In this document: piece by piece, positions 10,838 through 21,019 of the stretch
How positions within the stretch are numbered: position 1 is the first letter of the stretch
Layout of the letters: each line of letters opens with the position of its first letter
Assembly: GCF_008933155.1 (NCBI RefSeq)
Contig: NZ_WBVP01000004.1
Span: forward strand, 1 to 64,000
From: Aliivibrio finisterrensis
GTDB lineage: Bacteria > Pseudomonadota > Gammaproteobacteria > Enterobacterales > Vibrionaceae
Direction: 5' to 3'
DNA: 64,000 bases
Translations under genes and position numbers: made by a program
Notes under the pieces: generated by a model
What the model saw: only the letters and a program-made list of their open reading frames with translations
The model's database searches: none
Told to the model about the DNA's origin: nothing

Positions 10838-11458
10838 GTGAAACGTCTTTTATCTCTATTTTCTCTTCGAACCATTATTGTTCTGACTCTTTCACTTATG
10901 GTTTCAGCCTGTGGATTCCACTTGCGCGGTAATTATTTATTACCAGAAGAACTGCATGAAGTTTCTCTGACCAGTTTTGACCAATACAGTGATTTGACCC
11001 GTAATGTGCAAAAACAATTAAGAATGAATGGGATCCGTCAGGTTGCACCAACAACCGTAACGCCTAGCTTAAATTTAATCAGTGAAAGTCTTGGTGAGCG
11101 TACTCTATCTCTTTATCAAAATAGCAGAGCAGCAGAAAAAGCGCTGACCTATACCGTTACTTATAGCGTACTTATCCCTGAACATGACATTAAAACGTAT
11201 ACGACATCAGTAAACCGTAACTACCTTGATAACCCATTAACTGCCTTAGCGAAATCGGTAGAACGTGACATGATCGAAGATGAAATGCGAACGCAGGCTG
11301 CTGAGCAAATTTTACGTCAAATGGCACGTTTAAAAGCAGACGACACACCAGTAGGCACAAGTGTTGAAACAGCAACGCTTGATGATGATACTGAAAGTAA
11401 AGTGACAACCAAAGAAGTTATTGAAACGATGGATACATCGACAGGAAATATTCAATAG
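10838..11458 (+). CDS. lptE: LPS-assembly lipoprotein LptE
   Basis: Outer-membrane lipoprotein that plugs the LptD barrel for lipopolysaccharide insertion. The 206-residue precursor has a lipoprotein signal with lipobox VSAC (C25), followed by GFHLRG, the hallmark of RlpB/LptE. The start is GTG at 10838 behind GAGGGAG. The C-terminal 40 residues are acidic, Thr-rich and probably disordered. holA starts 2 nt after the stop, as in E. coli. Confidence 0.93.
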   Translation: MKRLLSLFSLRTIIVLTLSLMVSACGFHLRGNYLLPEELHEVSLTSFDQYSDLTRNVQKQLRMNGIRQVAPTTVTPSLNLISESLGERTLSLYQNSRAAEKALTYTVTYSVLIPEHDIKTYTTSVNRNYLDNPLTALAKSVERDMIEDEMRTQAAEQILRQMARLKADDTPVGTSVETATLDDDTESKVTTKEVIETMDTSTGNIQ

Positions 11459-11460
11459 TC

Positions 11461-12495
11461 ATGAGAGTATTTCCCGAACAACTTGTTCAAAATCTTGAAA
11501 GAGGTTTACGTCAGAGCTACTTATTATTTGGCAATGAACCGCTTTTAAAACAAGAAAGTCTCGATGCCATTCGTCAAGCTGCAATAAAACAAGGGTTTGA
11601 AGAGAAGCACCAATTTACGCTAGATAAGCAACTTGATTGGGAATTAATCTTTGATTGCACCCAAGCATTAAGCCTATTTTCATCTCGACAAATATTGGAA
11701 CTCACTATTCCTGATACCGGCTTGACGACTGCACATACCAATAAAATAAAAGAATTGGTTCCAGCACTTCACGATGATATTCTGCTGATTTTTCAAGGGC
11801 CAAGAGTCAACAAAGCACAAGAAAATACGCAATGGTTTAAAGCACTAACTCAACTTGGATTATTTGTTCCGTGTAATACACCTGATAATCAACAGTTACC
11901 ACGCTTTATTCAACAACGCTGTAAAACGTTGAAATTAAAACCTGATGCTGAAGCAGTACAAATGCTTGCCCAATGGCATGAAGGTAACTTATTAGCCCTT
12001 GCTCAAAGCTTAGATAAACTGGCGCTGCTATACCCAGACGGCTTATTAACCTTAATTCGTATTGAGGAAGCGTTAAATAGAAATAACCATTTCACTCCAT
12101 TCCAATTGGTAGATACATTATTGTCAGGCCAAGCTAAACGTGCACAACGTATCTTGCGCCAATTAGAAAGTGAAGGGATGGAAGTGGTGATTTTACTAAG
12201 AACGTTACAAAAAGAGCTCTTCCTGCTACAAAATTTTCAGCAGGCAATAACTCAAGGCGAAGCTATGTTTACGGTTTTCGACCGATATAAAGTCTGGCAA
12301 AATCGTCGTTCACTGTATCAATCCGCATTGCAACGACTGCCCATGCCACAGATACAACTACTGATTCGTTCACTGGCATTAATGGAAGTAGCAACCAAAA
12401 CTGACTTTGATACCAACTGTTGGCCACAACTTAGCCAATTGACGTTAGATATGTGTAATATTCACATTTCAGTGACACCCAACTTATCTCATTGA
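11461..12495 (+). CDS. holA: DNA polymerase III delta subunit
   Basis: Clamp-loader wrench subunit that opens the beta clamp. The 344 residues match E. coli HolA (343), with the typical N-terminus MRVFPEQLVQNL and the LLFGNEPLL segment. The C-terminal helical bundle is rich in Leu and Gln. It directly follows lptE (2-nt gap), which implies co-translation. Confidence 0.94.
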   Translation: MRVFPEQLVQNLERGLRQSYLLFGNEPLLKQESLDAIRQAAIKQGFEEKHQFTLDKQLDWELIFDCTQALSLFSSRQILELTIPDTGLTTAHTNKIKELVPALHDDILLIFQGPRVNKAQENTQWFKALTQLGLFVPCNTPDNQQLPRFIQQRCKTLKLKPDAEAVQMLAQWHEGNLLALAQSLDKLALLYPDGLLTLIRIEEALNRNNHFTPFQLVDTLLSGQAKRAQRILRQLESEGMEVVILLRTLQKELFLLQNFQQAITQGEAMFTVFDRYKVWQNRRSLYQSALQRLPMPQIQLLIRSLALMEVATKTDFDTNCWPQLSQLTLDMCNIHISVTPNLSH

Positions 12496-12551
12496 TTGAG
12501 TATCACTGATATACTCTTCCATAAATACTCCATTTCATCTAGGTGATTACT

Positions 12552-12869
12552 TTGCAAGATAAAGAACTTCATGATTTTCTATTCAACCATGTTGACGATA
12601 TGAAAGCCGAAAACATCATTACTCTTGATGTTCGCGATAAATCAAGCATTACTGATTTTATGATTGTCTGTACGGGTACTTCTAAACGCCACGTTAGTTC
12701 TATTGCTCTGAACGTATCAGATAAATCAAAAGAAATTGGTTTAATGCCTTATGGTATTGACGGTGAAGCGGAAGGTGAATGGGTGGTTGTTGATATGGGA
12801 AATGTCATGATCCACATTCTGCAACAAGAGCACCGTGAGCTATATCAACTAGAAAAGTTGTGGAGCTAA
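12552..12869 (+). CDS. rsfS: Ribosomal silencing factor RsfS
   Basis: Binds L14 of the 50S subunit and blocks subunit joining in slow growth. The reading frame extends upstream to GTG 12543. However, AGGTGA at 12541-12546 sits 5 nt before TTG 12552, and starting there gives 105 residues, the same as E. coli RsfS, with matching N-termini. The TTG is therefore preferred. Core motifs are [15 protein letters not shown] and a C-terminus ending LYQLEKLWS. rlmH begins 4 nt after the stop. Confidence 0.93.
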   Translation: MQDKELHDFLFNHVDDMKAENIITLDVRDKSSITDFMIVCTGTSKRHVSSIALNVSDKSKEIGLMPYGIDGEAEGEWVVVDMGNVMIHILQQEHRELYQLEKLWS

Positions 12870-12873
12870 TTTA

Positions 12874-13344
12874 ATGAAGCTTCAATTAATTGCTGTTGGT
12901 ACAAAAATGCCGAAATGGGTAGAAGAAGGCTATAAAGAATACAGCCGTCGCTTCCCGAAAGACATGCCACTTGAGCTTGTTGAAATTACCGCTGGAAAAC
13001 GTGGTAAAAATGCCGATATCGCTCGTATTCTTCAAAAAGAAGGCGAAGCCATGCTTGCAGCAGTTCCTAAAGGTAATCGTATTGTAACTCTTGATATTCC
13101 TGGCAAGCGTTGGGATACTGAACAATTAGCAGAGCAACTTGAAGTTTGGAAATTAGACGCTCGTGACGTATCCATTCTTATTGGTGGCCCAGAGGGACTT
13201 TCCCCTGCCTGTAAAGCAGCAGCAGAGCAAAGCTGGTCTTTATCTCCACTCACTCTTCCACACCCTCTTGTTCGAGTTGTTATGGCAGAAAGCCTATACC
13301 GAGCATGGAGTATTACAGCCAATCACCCTTACCACAGAGAATAA
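12874..13344 (+). CDS. rlmH: 23S rRNA m3-pseudouridine-1915 methyltransferase RlmH
   Basis: SPOUT-fold methyltransferase acting on pseudouridine 1915 of helix 69 on assembled 70S ribosomes. The 156 residues have the SAM-binding knot sequence [10 protein letters not shown] and the C-terminus [14 protein letters not shown] typical of the family. It is paired with rsfS, as in most proteobacteria. Confidence 0.96.
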   Translation: MKLQLIAVGTKMPKWVEEGYKEYSRRFPKDMPLELVEITAGKRGKNADIARILQKEGEAMLAAVPKGNRIVTLDIPGKRWDTEQLAEQLEVWKLDARDVSILIGGPEGLSPACKAAAEQSWSLSPLTLPHPLVRVVMAESLYRAWSITANHPYHRE

Positions 13345-13347
13345 GAG

Positions 13348-15228
13348 TTGATTAAGCGCAAACGCACACAAATTCGTGATTACCACGCTGAAACGAGACT
13401 ATTTGCTTCTCGAGCAATCGTCTCGTTTGCGGGGATCATTGTGCTTATTGGTCTGCTATTGAGCAATTTGTACAATATTCAGATTAATGAGTTTCAAGAT
13501 TATAAAACACGTTCGAACGACAACCGCATTAAAATCGTTCCTATCGCTCCGAATCGAGGGTTAATTTACGACCGTAATCATTTACCTCTTGCGGAAAATC
13601 GCCCTGTTTTTAATTTAGAAATCACCCCTGATAAAGTAAAAGATTTACCTTTATTGCTTACTGAGCTCCAAGGTATTTTACCGATTACTCAGGATAATAT
13701 TGATCACTTTCAAAAAGAACGTCGTCGTACTCGTCGTTTCAGATCTGTACCAATTTTATCCCAGTTAACTCAGGAGCAAGTGTCCGTTTTTGCGGTTAAT
13801 CAACACAAATTCTCTGGTGTTGAAGTTAAGGCGTATTTAAAACGCTTCTATCCTTATGGCAAAACCTTTACCCACGTCCTTGGCTATGTTGCTAAAATTA
13901 ATGATCGAGATCTAGCCCGTTTAGCTCGTGAAGAAAAAGACGCAAATTATCAAGCTACGCGTGATATAGGTAAACTTGGTATTGAACGTTATTACGAAGA
14001 TATCCTTCATGGAACCGCAGGTTATCAAGAAGTTGAAGTCAACAGTCGTGGTCGTATTGTTCGTACACTAAAATATGTACCACCAATTCCAGGAAAAGAT
14101 ATCGTCTTAAATCTAGACGTAGAGCTACAACAATTTGTTGAAAAACAACTTGATGGCCGACGCGGTTCAGCCATTGTACTAGAGCCGAAAACCAGTGCTG
14201 TATTAGCGATGGTCTCAAGCCCTAGTTATGATCCAAACTTATTTGTGCATGGTATTTCTAGTAAAAATTATAATTCATTATTAAATAACCCAGATCGCCC
14301 ACTAGTCAACCGAAGCACTTTAGGTATTTATCCACCCGCTTCTACAGTAAAACCATTTATTGCCGTTTCAGCATTACAAGAAAAAATAGTCACCACCGAA
14401 ACGACTCGTAATGATCCTGGCTATTGGCGTATTCCTAATTCTAAAACCAAACCATTTAGAGACTGGAAACGCTGGGGGCATGGAACGGTTAACTTAAAAC
14501 AATCAATTGAAGAATCTGTAGATACTTTTTTCTATCAAATCTCTTTTGATATGGGGATCGATAAACTTTCAACGTGGATGATGAAGTTTGGCTTTGGTGA
14601 TTACACTGGCATCGATATTCATGAAGAAAGTAAAGCCAACATGCCCACTCGCGATTGGAAAGTGGCACGCTTTAGAACGCCTTGGTATCAGGGCGATACC
14701 ATTCCGGTAGGCATCGGGCAAGGATATTGGACAGCAACGCCAATGCAAATAGCTAAAGCTACAGCTGTACTTACCAATCACGGTAAAGTACGAGCACCTC
14801 ATTTGCTAAAAGCCATTATTGATGACCAGCATGAAATGCCTTTTGAACCTGAGCCCTATCCACCAATATCTGGGGTAAAAGATAGCTATTGGCAATTAGC
14901 CATTGATGGCATGATTCTAGTTAATCATGGTCGAATGGGGACAGCAAGGCGTGCTTTTGCTGGTACTCCTTATGTAAGCGCGGGTAAATCAGGTACATCT
15001 CAGGTCTTTGGATTAAAAGAAGACCAAGAGTATAACGCCGACGAAATTGCTGAACACTTAAGGGATCACGCCCTATTCACTGGCTTTGCTCCAGCAAAAG
15101 ATCCAAAAGTCATTGTGTCTCTTGTTCTTGAAAATGGCGGGGGTGGTTCCAGTCAGGGTGGACCAATTGCAAGAAATGTATTTGATTATGTATTACTGCC
15201 AAAATCAGAAGAGGTGACTAAAAAGTAA
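13348..15228 (+). CDS. mrdA: Penicillin-binding protein 2 (elongasome transpeptidase)
   Basis: Cross-links new peptidoglycan during rod elongation, partnered by the glycosyltransferase RodA. The 626 residues have one N-terminal membrane helix (about 23-42), a pedestal domain containing NRGLIYDRN and a transpeptidase domain. The nucleophile is S332 in ASTVK, and the KSG(T) triad is in AGKSGTSQ (about residue 548). The start is TTG at 13348, 3 nt after the rlmH stop. No in-frame ATG lies nearby, and the family N-terminus (RDYHAE...RA) places it here. It overlaps rodA by one base (TAATG). Confidence 0.95.
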   Translation: MIKRKRTQIRDYHAETRLFASRAIVSFAGIIVLIGLLLSNLYNIQINEFQDYKTRSNDNRIKIVPIAPNRGLIYDRNHLPLAENRPVFNLEITPDKVKDLPLLLTELQGILPITQDNIDHFQKERRRTRRFRSVPILSQLTQEQVSVFAVNQHKFSGVEVKAYLKRFYPYGKTFTHVLGYVAKINDRDLARLAREEKDANYQATRDIGKLGIERYYEDILHGTAGYQEVEVNSRGRIVRTLKYVPPIPGKDIVLNLDVELQQFVEKQLDGRRGSAIVLEPKTSAVLAMVSSPSYDPNLFVHGISSKNYNSLLNNPDRPLVNRSTLGIYPPASTVKPFIAVSALQEKIVTTETTRNDPGYWRIPNSKTKPFRDWKRWGHGTVNLKQSIEESVDTFFYQISFDMGIDKLSTWMMKFGFGDYTGIDIHEESKANMPTRDWKVARFRTPWYQGDTIPVGIGQGYWTATPMQIAKATAVLTNHGKVRAPHLLKAIIDDQHEMPFEPEPYPPISGVKDSYWQLAIDGMILVNHGRMGTARRAFAGTPYVSAGKSGTSQVFGLKEDQEYNADEIAEHLRDHALFTGFAPAKDPKVIVSLVLENGGGGSSQGGPIARNVFDYVLLPKSEEVTKK

Positions 15229-16349
15229 TGAGAGTTGATATTGCTTCAGGAAAGAATCGTGATTTTTTCCACCGTTTCCATTTAGATTTACCCCTACTTC
15301 TGGGGATATTAACCCTTATGGCTGCTGCATTAATTATAATGTATAGCGCCAGTGGTCAAAGTCTATTAATGATGGATAAGCAAGCAATGCGAATGCTATT
15401 GTCACTTGGAGTCATGCTGCTTTTAGCTCAAATATCGCCAAGAGCTTATGAAGCAGCAGCGCCCTATTTATTCAGCCTTGGCATTATTTTATTGCTTGGC
15501 GTGCTTTTTTTTGGTGAAGCTTCTAAAGGGGCACAGCGATGGCTTAATTTCGGGTTTATTCGCTTTCAGCCTTCAGAACTTATTAAGCTAGCCGTCCCTT
15601 TAATGGTTGCTCGCTATATCGGTAATCAACCTCTTCCACCCACAATTAAAACACTATTTTGCGCATTGTTAATGGTGTTTATCCCAACAATCATGATCGC
15701 CAAACAGCCCGATTTAGGCACCTCAATCTTAATTGCAGCTTCTGGTATCTTTGTGATTTTTCTAGCAGGGATCAGTTGGAAAATAATCTGCGCGGCAGCG
15801 GTAGCCGTTGGTGGTTTTATCCCCATTTTATGGTTCTTCTTAATGCGCCCCTATCAAAAAGTAAGGGTACAAACCTTATTTAATCCAGAATCAGACCCAC
15901 TTGGTGCTGGCTACCATATTATTCAATCAAAAATCGCAATTGGCTCTGGTGGGCTAGGTGGTAAAGGATGGTTACACGGAACGCAGTCTCAATTGGAATT
16001 TATTCCTGAACGTCACACCGACTTTATTTTTGCTGTAATCGCTGAAGAATGGGGTTTGATTGGTGTTATCGCCCTTTTATCCATTTATTTATTCATCATT
16101 GGTCGCGGACTCTTTTTAGCAAGTAAAGCTCAAACAGCCTTTGGTCGAATGATGGGGGGCAGCGTTGTCTTAAGTTTCTTCGTCTATATCTTTGTAAATA
16201 TTGGTATGGTAAGTGGTATTTTACCTGTCGTTGGCGTTCCACTTCCTTTAGTAAGTTATGGTGGTACTTCCATGGTTACCCTAATGGCCGGTTTCGGTAT
16301 ATTAATGTCAATCCATACTCATAGAAATGTTCACTCTAAGGTTAATTAA
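15228..16349 (+). CDS. rodA: Rod-shape determining glycosyltransferase RodA (SEDS)
   Basis: SEDS-family lipid II polymerase of the elongasome. The 373-residue protein has about ten membrane helices. The signature near residues 260-265 includes [14 protein letters not shown], and a C-terminal block reads [11 protein letters not shown]. It forms single-base TAATG overlaps with mrdA upstream and rlpA downstream, a strong sign of translational coupling. Confidence 0.96.
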   Translation: MRVDIASGKNRDFFHRFHLDLPLLLGILTLMAAALIIMYSASGQSLLMMDKQAMRMLLSLGVMLLLAQISPRAYEAAAPYLFSLGIILLLGVLFFGEASKGAQRWLNFGFIRFQPSELIKLAVPLMVARYIGNQPLPPTIKTLFCALLMVFIPTIMIAKQPDLGTSILIAASGIFVIFLAGISWKIICAAAVAVGGFIPILWFFLMRPYQKVRVQTLFNPESDPLGAGYHIIQSKIAIGSGGLGGKGWLHGTQSQLEFIPERHTDFIFAVIAEEWGLIGVIALLSIYLFIIGRGLFLASKAQTAFGRMMGGSVVLSFFVYIFVNIGMVSGILPVVGVPLPLVSYGGTSMVTLMAGFGILMSIHTHRNVHSKVN

Positions 16350-17155
16350 TGCGTATTCTGTTACTTACTATCTCGCTTATATTAGTAGGTTGTGCTTCTG
16401 AGCCACCAGTAAATCAAGAAGAGTCTAATGCCGGTCGTTATCAAATAGACAGTGATATCGCCCCTAACTCACCAATATCAGTTAAGCACATTGAAGATGC
16501 TCACCCTCGCTATGAGCCTAAAAGCCTTTCAGGAAATAAAGACTATACGTTACTAGGTAAAGATTATCCGATTGTAAAAAAACCAAAAGGCTTTACTCAA
16601 GAGGGCATAAGTTCTTGGTATGGTAAGAAATTCCACGGCCACAAAACCTCTAATGGAGAGGTATATGATATGTACTCAATGAGTGCAGCCCATAAAACAC
16701 TGCCTATCCCAAGTTATGTCAAAGTTACGAACAAAGATAACGGCAAGGCGGCGATTGTCAGAGTCAATGATAGAGGGCCATTTCATGACGGGCGTATTAT
16801 TGATTTAAGTTTTACCGCAGCCACAAAACTTGATGTGATTAAAACAGGCACAGCAAATGTGAAAATTGAATATATTTCTGTTGAAAAACCAGCCAACCCT
16901 CAAGATTGGCATGCCATCGATCCAAACCAATATCATATTCAAATGGTTGCTGTAAAAAATGAAGACAGCGCAAAAAAAGCAGCTTTACAATTACAAAAGC
17001 AATTTGATGCTCCAACCAACATAGTAAAATCGGATTCCGTATTCCGGGTTCGTTTAGGGCCATTTATTGATCGTGATCTTGCCGATGCTACCCTGTTAAA
17101 AGCAAAAAACAGTCGCTATTCATCTGCGTTTATTCTTCAAGAAGCAAAAAAATAA
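16349..17155 (+). CDS. rlpA: Septal-ring lytic transglycosylase lipoprotein RlpA
   Basis: Outer-membrane lipoprotein that in Pseudomonas cleaves denuded glycan strands. The 268-residue precursor has lipobox LVGC (C15). A double-psi beta-barrel at about 90-175 carries SSWYGKKFHGHKTSNGE and the catalytic-type aspartate in VNDRGPF. A C-terminal SPOR domain (about 193-265, YHIQMVAVKN) would bind denuded peptidoglycan at the septum. It is the last gene of the mrdA-rodA-rlpA set; the following 260 bp hold the dacA promoter region, in which I see no other feature. Confidence 0.93.
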   Translation: MRILLLTISLILVGCASEPPVNQEESNAGRYQIDSDIAPNSPISVKHIEDAHPRYEPKSLSGNKDYTLLGKDYPIVKKPKGFTQEGISSWYGKKFHGHKTSNGEVYDMYSMSAAHKTLPIPSYVKVTNKDNGKAAIVRVNDRGPFHDGRIIDLSFTAATKLDVIKTGTANVKIEYISVEKPANPQDWHAIDPNQYHIQMVAVKNEDSAKKAALQLQKQFDAPTNIVKSDSVFRVRLGPFIDRDLADATLLKAKNSRYSSAFILQEAKK

Positions 17156-17415
17156 TGAGCTTAAATGTCAGTATTACGTGAATATTGTAACCAGATATCC
17201 ACCCTCATTTATAATGCAAATATTAATTGAACTAATCAAATGCACCATTGTCTTTATATAACAATAAGATAGCCTTTAATATAATTTCATATCCCATGTG
17301 TTTTATTAGCTATCTTTTCATATAAAATCAGTTATTTAATTACACATCTGGTCATGATATTCAAATCTGCTATTATGTATGCAGTTTCACTACCTCACAG
17401 TGCAAAGTTATTATT

Positions 17416-18591
17416 ATGAAAAAATCAGCGAAACAGTTAAAACGAATTATTTTATCCAGCTTTATTCTTGCCTCTAGTGTTGCAGTTGCTGCACCAGCCG
17501 TCATCCCGAACGCTCCGCAAATTGCTGCGAAGGGTTATGTACTGATGGATTATCACTCAGGCAAAGTTCTTGCTGAAAAGAACATGAATGAGCGAATGAA
17601 CCCAGCAAGTTTAACTAAAATGATGACAAGTTATGTTATAGGCCAAGAAATCGAAAGTGGCAATATTTCGATGGATGACGATGTTGTTATCAGTAAAAAT
17701 GCGTGGGCTAAAAACTTCCCTGGTTCTTCAAAAATGTTCATTGAAGTAGGCAGCACAGTTAAAGTTCGAGATCTAAACATGGGTATCATCGTTCAATCAG
17801 GTAATGATGCTTGTGTTGCTATGGCTGAACACGTAGCGGGTTCTGAAGATGCTTTTGTGGATCTAATGAACGCTTGGGGACGTACATTAAAACTTGAAAA
17901 TACCCATTTTGGTAATGTGCACGGTCTAGATAGCGATGATCTATACTCTACGCCTTATGATATGGCATTAATCGGACAAGCATTAATCCGTGATGTACCA
18001 GAAGAATATCGTGTATATTCTGAAAAGTCATTCACTTACAATGGCATTACCCAATACAACCGTAATGGTCTGTTATGGGATAAGAGCATGAATGTTGATG
18101 GTATCAAAACCGGTCATACTGACGGTGCTGGCTATAACTTAGTAAGCTCTGCTACTGAAGGAAAAATGCGTTTAATTGCTGTAGTTATGGGCACTAAATC
18201 AAGCAATGCACGTAAAGCAGAAAGTAAAAAACTGCTTAATTACGGCTTCCGATTCTTCGAAACAGTGTCTCCACATAAAGCAAACGAAACATTCGTAACT
18301 GAAAAAGTGTGGATGGGTAGCACTGACGAAGTCGCTCTAGGTGTTGCTGAAGATACTTATGTAACACTTCCTCGCGGTCAAGCAAAGAAAATGACAGCAA
18401 GCTTTGTATTAGAAAAAACGCTTGAAGCTCCTATTTACAAAGGTGATGTTGTTGGTAAGCTTTTCTACCAAGTAGATGGTCAAGACATTGCTGAATACCC
18501 ACTGCTTGCGTTAAATGATGTTGAAGAAGGTGGTATCTTCAGCCGTCTTATCGATTACATTGTATTAATGTTCAAGGGTTGGTTAAGCTAA
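17416..18591 (+). CDS. dacA: D-alanyl-D-alanine carboxypeptidase (PBP5/6 type)
   Basis: Periplasmic low-molecular-weight penicillin-binding protein that trims the terminal D-Ala from pentapeptides. The 391 residues start with a signal peptide (cleavage about 26). The serine-protease-like triad is complete: S65-x-x-K68 (SLTK), S128-G-N130 and K231-T-G233. A C-terminal PBP5-type beta domain and an amphipathic membrane-anchoring helix (about 374-391, with MFKGWLS) end the protein. It is followed by a good terminator, so it is probably monocistronic. Confidence 0.96.
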   Translation: MKKSAKQLKRIILSSFILASSVAVAAPAVIPNAPQIAAKGYVLMDYHSGKVLAEKNMNERMNPASLTKMMTSYVIGQEIESGNISMDDDVVISKNAWAKNFPGSSKMFIEVGSTVKVRDLNMGIIVQSGNDACVAMAEHVAGSEDAFVDLMNAWGRTLKLENTHFGNVHGLDSDDLYSTPYDMALIGQALIRDVPEEYRVYSEKSFTYNGITQYNRNGLLWDKSMNVDGIKTGHTDGAGYNLVSSATEGKMRLIAVVMGTKSSNARKAESKKLLNYGFRFFETVSPHKANETFVTEKVWMGSTDEVALGVAEDTYVTLPRGQAKKMTASFVLEKTLEAPIYKGDVVGKLFYQVDGQDIAEYPLLALNDVEEGGIFSRLIDYIVLMFKGWLS

Positions 18592-18611
18592 TAACAGAGT
18601 AATCAATGAAT

Positions 18612-18638
18612 AAAAGGTGGCTTCGGTCACCTTTTTTT
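18612..18638 (+). terminator. Terminator after dacA
   Basis: Stem AAAAGGTGGC/GTCACCTTTT (one G.T) around a TTCG tetraloop, followed by seven T. Confidence 0.92.
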
Positions 18639-18714
18639 ATTTCTCTTGTTATCTGACTTAGGTCACAGTAAAATTCCCTTCTTACTATTTATCCACTCTC
18701 GATTGGAGACGGTT

Positions 18715-18984
18715 ATGCAAGAGCAATCAAAGCTAAAAGATCTTCTAGAATTCCCATGTAAATTTACTTATAAAGCCGTTGGCCTTGCTCATGAACAACT
18801 GCCTGAACTTGTTCTTGAGGTAATTCAACGTCATGCACCTGGCGATTATACTCCAGCAGTAAAACCAAGTGGCAAAGGTAACTACCACTCTGTATCAGTA
18901 AGCATTACTGCTACATCTATTGAGCAAGTAGAAACGCTATACAAAGAGTTAGCTGAGATTGAAATCGTTCGTATGGTTTTATAA
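18715..18984 (+). CDS. ybeD: YbeD/DUF493 family regulatory-fold protein
   Basis: Small ACT-like protein of unknown biochemical role, conserved between dacA and lipB in enterics and vibrios. The frame is open from 18646, but GGAG at 18705-18708 and the E. coli N-terminus point to ATG 18715, giving 89 residues. Conserved blocks are [33 protein letters not shown] and a terminal VRMVL. Location suggests a link with lipoate metabolism, but this is inference. Confidence 0.92.
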   Translation: MQEQSKLKDLLEFPCKFTYKAVGLAHEQLPELVLEVIQRHAPGDYTPAVKPSGKGNYHSVSVSITATSIEQVETLYKELAEIEIVRMVL

Positions 18985-19121
18985 TCAGATACAGGGCATT
19001 TTTTAGAGATAAATAGTGCCCGACTTCTGCTATTTTTGATATACCCCTACATTTCTTATCTATTCCTTCCTTTCTATCCTTGCTATCATTAGCGCAAATT
19101 TTCAAATCAAGTGTGATCCTA

Positions 19122-19799
19122 TTGAACAAGCGTCTCGTTGTTAAAAACCTTGGCCGACAAGATTATGAACCGGTATGGAAAGCAATGCATACTTTTACTG
19201 ATGAGCGTGATGAAAATACATGCGATGAAGTGTGGTTGGTAGAACATAACCCTGTATTTACTCAAGGACAAGCTGGTAAAGAAGAGCACGTACTTGCTGC
19301 TGGAGATATTCCAATAGTAAAAAGTGATCGTGGTGGACAAGTCACCTATCATGGACCAGGTCAACTAGTTGCTTATGTTCTTATCAACTTACGCCGTAAA
19401 AACACAGGCGTTCGTGAATTAGTAACGCATATTGAAAATACGGTAATAAATACGCTGCAACAATTTGGTGTAGTGTCTGCAGCACGACCTGATGCTCCGG
19501 GCGTGTATGTTGATAATAAAAAGATATGCTCACTTGGATTACGCATTCGAAAAGGGTGTTCATTCCATGGATTAGCACTAAATGTAAATATGGATCTTTC
19601 TCCTTTCCTTCGTATTAACCCTTGTGGTTATGCTGGAATGGAAATGGCACAACTGCACGACTTATTAAAAGAAGATGATAAGGTAGAGAATAAAGCAGAA
19701 CACGTTGAAGATGTTCATCCTCTACTGATTAAAGAATTAACAACATTACTTGATTACACAGATATCGAGTACTTAACGGAAAGCAGCGATCATGAGTAA
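19122..19799 (+). CDS. lipB: Octanoyl-ACP:protein N-octanoyltransferase LipB
   Basis: Transfers octanoate from acyl carrier protein to lipoyl domains. Family motifs are [16 protein letters not shown], the lysine-bearing [10 protein letters not shown] and the catalytic cysteine in [10 protein letters not shown]. The frame is open from TTG 19080. TTG 19122 (225 residues, [11 protein letters not shown]) best fits family length, GTG 19113 is an alternative, and no strong ribosome site decides. It overlaps lipA by 8 nt. Confidence 0.93.
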   Translation: MNKRLVVKNLGRQDYEPVWKAMHTFTDERDENTCDEVWLVEHNPVFTQGQAGKEEHVLAAGDIPIVKSDRGGQVTYHGPGQLVAYVLINLRRKNTGVRELVTHIENTVINTLQQFGVVSAARPDAPGVYVDNKKICSLGLRIRKGCSFHGLALNVNMDLSPFLRINPCGYAGMEMAQLHDLLKEDDKVENKAEHVEDVHPLLIKELTTLLDYTDIEYLTESSDHE

Positions 19800-20757
19800 G
19801 CCAATTCAAATGGAAAAAGGCGTGAAATACCGCGATGCCGATAAAATGGCTCTAATTCCAGTTAAAAATATGCCAACAGAAAAAACAGAAGTATTACGTA
19901 AACCAGATTGGATGAAGATCAAACTGCCATCAAGCAGTAAACGTATTGATGAGATTAAATCTGCAATGCGTAAAAACAATCTTCATTCTGTTTGTGAAGA
20001 AGCGTCTTGCCCTAACTTAGCAGAATGTTTTAACCACGGTACTGCGACCTTTATGATCTTAGGTGCTATTTGTACTCGCCGTTGTCCTTTCTGTGATGTT
20101 GCCCATGGTCGCCCTGTGGCTCCTGAAGCTGAAGAACCAAAAAAATTAGCAAAAACAATACAAGATATGAAGTTGAAGTATGTGGTTATTACTTCAGTTG
20201 ACCGTGATGATTTACGTGATGGTGGAGCACAACACTTTGCAGATTGTAACCGTGAAATCCGTGAGCTAAATCCTGACATCCGAATTGAAACCTTAGTACC
20301 TGATTTCCGTGGTCGTATGGATCGTGCATTAGAAGCAATGATCGATAACCCACCAGATGTTTTCAACCATAACTTAGAAACGGCTCCTCGCCTTTATCGT
20401 AAAGTTCGCCCAGGCGCGAACTACCAATGGTCTCTGGACTTATTAAAGAAATTCAAAGAGCAGCACCCTGAAGTTCCGACAAAATCTGGTGTGATGATGG
20501 GATTAGGCGAAACCAAAGAAGAAATCATTGAAGTCTTAAAAGATTTACGAGCTCATGGTGTAACAATGCTGACATTAGGTCAATACTTAGCACCAAGTCG
20601 CCACCACTTACCTGTTGAGCGCTACGTTCCACCCGCTGAGTTTGATGAGTTAAAAGAAATCGCACTAGAGCTTGGATTTACTCACGCAGCTTGTGGACCT
20701 TTTGTTCGCTCTTCTTACCATGCTGATCTTCAAGCTAAAGGCGAAGAAGTTAAGTAA
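19792..20757 (+). CDS. lipA: Lipoyl synthase
   Basis: Radical-SAM enzyme inserting two sulfurs into protein-bound octanoate. The 321 residues contain both cluster motifs: auxiliary C68-x4-C73-x5-C79 and radical-SAM C94-x3-C98-x2-C101. The C-terminal RSSYHA serine, which ligates the auxiliary cluster, is present. It starts within lipB (8-nt overlap). The stop codon is directly followed by a tandem repeat. Confidence 0.97.
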   Translation: MSKPIQMEKGVKYRDADKMALIPVKNMPTEKTEVLRKPDWMKIKLPSSSKRIDEIKSAMRKNNLHSVCEEASCPNLAECFNHGTATFMILGAICTRRCPFCDVAHGRPVAPEAEEPKKLAKTIQDMKLKYVVITSVDRDDLRDGGAQHFADCNREIRELNPDIRIETLVPDFRGRMDRALEAMIDNPPDVFNHNLETAPRLYRKVRPGANYQWSLDLLKKFKEQHPEVPTKSGVMMGLGETKEEIIEVLKDLRAHGVTMLTLGQYLAPSRHHLPVERYVPPAEFDELKEIALELGFTHAACGPFVRSSYHADLQAKGEEVK

Positions 20758-20792
20758 TTCAGGATTCAGGATTCAGGATTCAGGATTCAGGA
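20758..20792 (+). repeat. Five perfect tandem copies of heptamer TTCAGGA
   Basis: Five uninterrupted copies of TTCAGGA begin with the base after the lipA stop codon (20755-20757). They end 6 bases before the terminator stem. Because the unit is 7 bp, copy-number change would not affect lipA coding but would change the spacing of the 3' untranslated region. Confidence 0.97.
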
Positions 20793-20798
20793 AACGAA

Positions 20799-20828
20799 AA
20801 AAGGTTGACGTTTTGGCGTCAACCTTTT
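20799..20828 (+). terminator. Terminator after lipA
   Basis: Perfect 12-bp stem AAAAGGTTGACG/CGTCAACCTTTT with a TTTTGG loop and a T-rich tail. Confidence 0.9.
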
Positions 20829-20833
20829 TATTT

Positions 20834-20995
20834 ATACCATTCTGGATAAGTAGTTGTTCAGATAATTGCGTAGGAAAAATCGATTAGAGCAAGGCATAAA
20901 TTACAGTAACTAGTGGATCTAATTACAAAATTTATAACGCAGATATAATCGATTTTCACAAGCAAGAATGATCAAATACTTATGTAGATTGGTAT
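20834..20995 (+). mobile_element. 162-bp inverted-repeat element, copy 1 (MITE-like)
   Basis: A 162-bp unit that recurs at 31685-31846 in the same orientation with only four substitutions and no gap. Its ends form imperfect inverted repeats: ATACCATTCTGGATAAGTA at the left, and ATACCAATCTACATAAGTA when the right end is read in reverse (16 of 19 match). It has no long reading frame, so it cannot encode its own transposase. Both copies have T-T on the left and T-A on the right, and no target duplication is evident. It lies between the lipA terminator and the end of proA. Confidence 0.8.
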
Positions 20996-21019
20996 TAGTA
21001 GATGCTAATTGAAGAGTGA

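Noticed and set aside
13032-13322. Reverse 96-codon frame inside rlmH
   Set aside because: It lies wholly opposite a conserved gene and has no start signal; it is a shadow frame.
19983-20366. Reverse 127-codon frame inside lipA
   Set aside because: Antisense to the radical-SAM core of lipA; its length follows from codon bias of the real gene.
20758-20792. Possible CRISPR or iteron array
   Set aside because: The unit is 7 bp with no spacers and only five copies; it is a simple tandem repeat.
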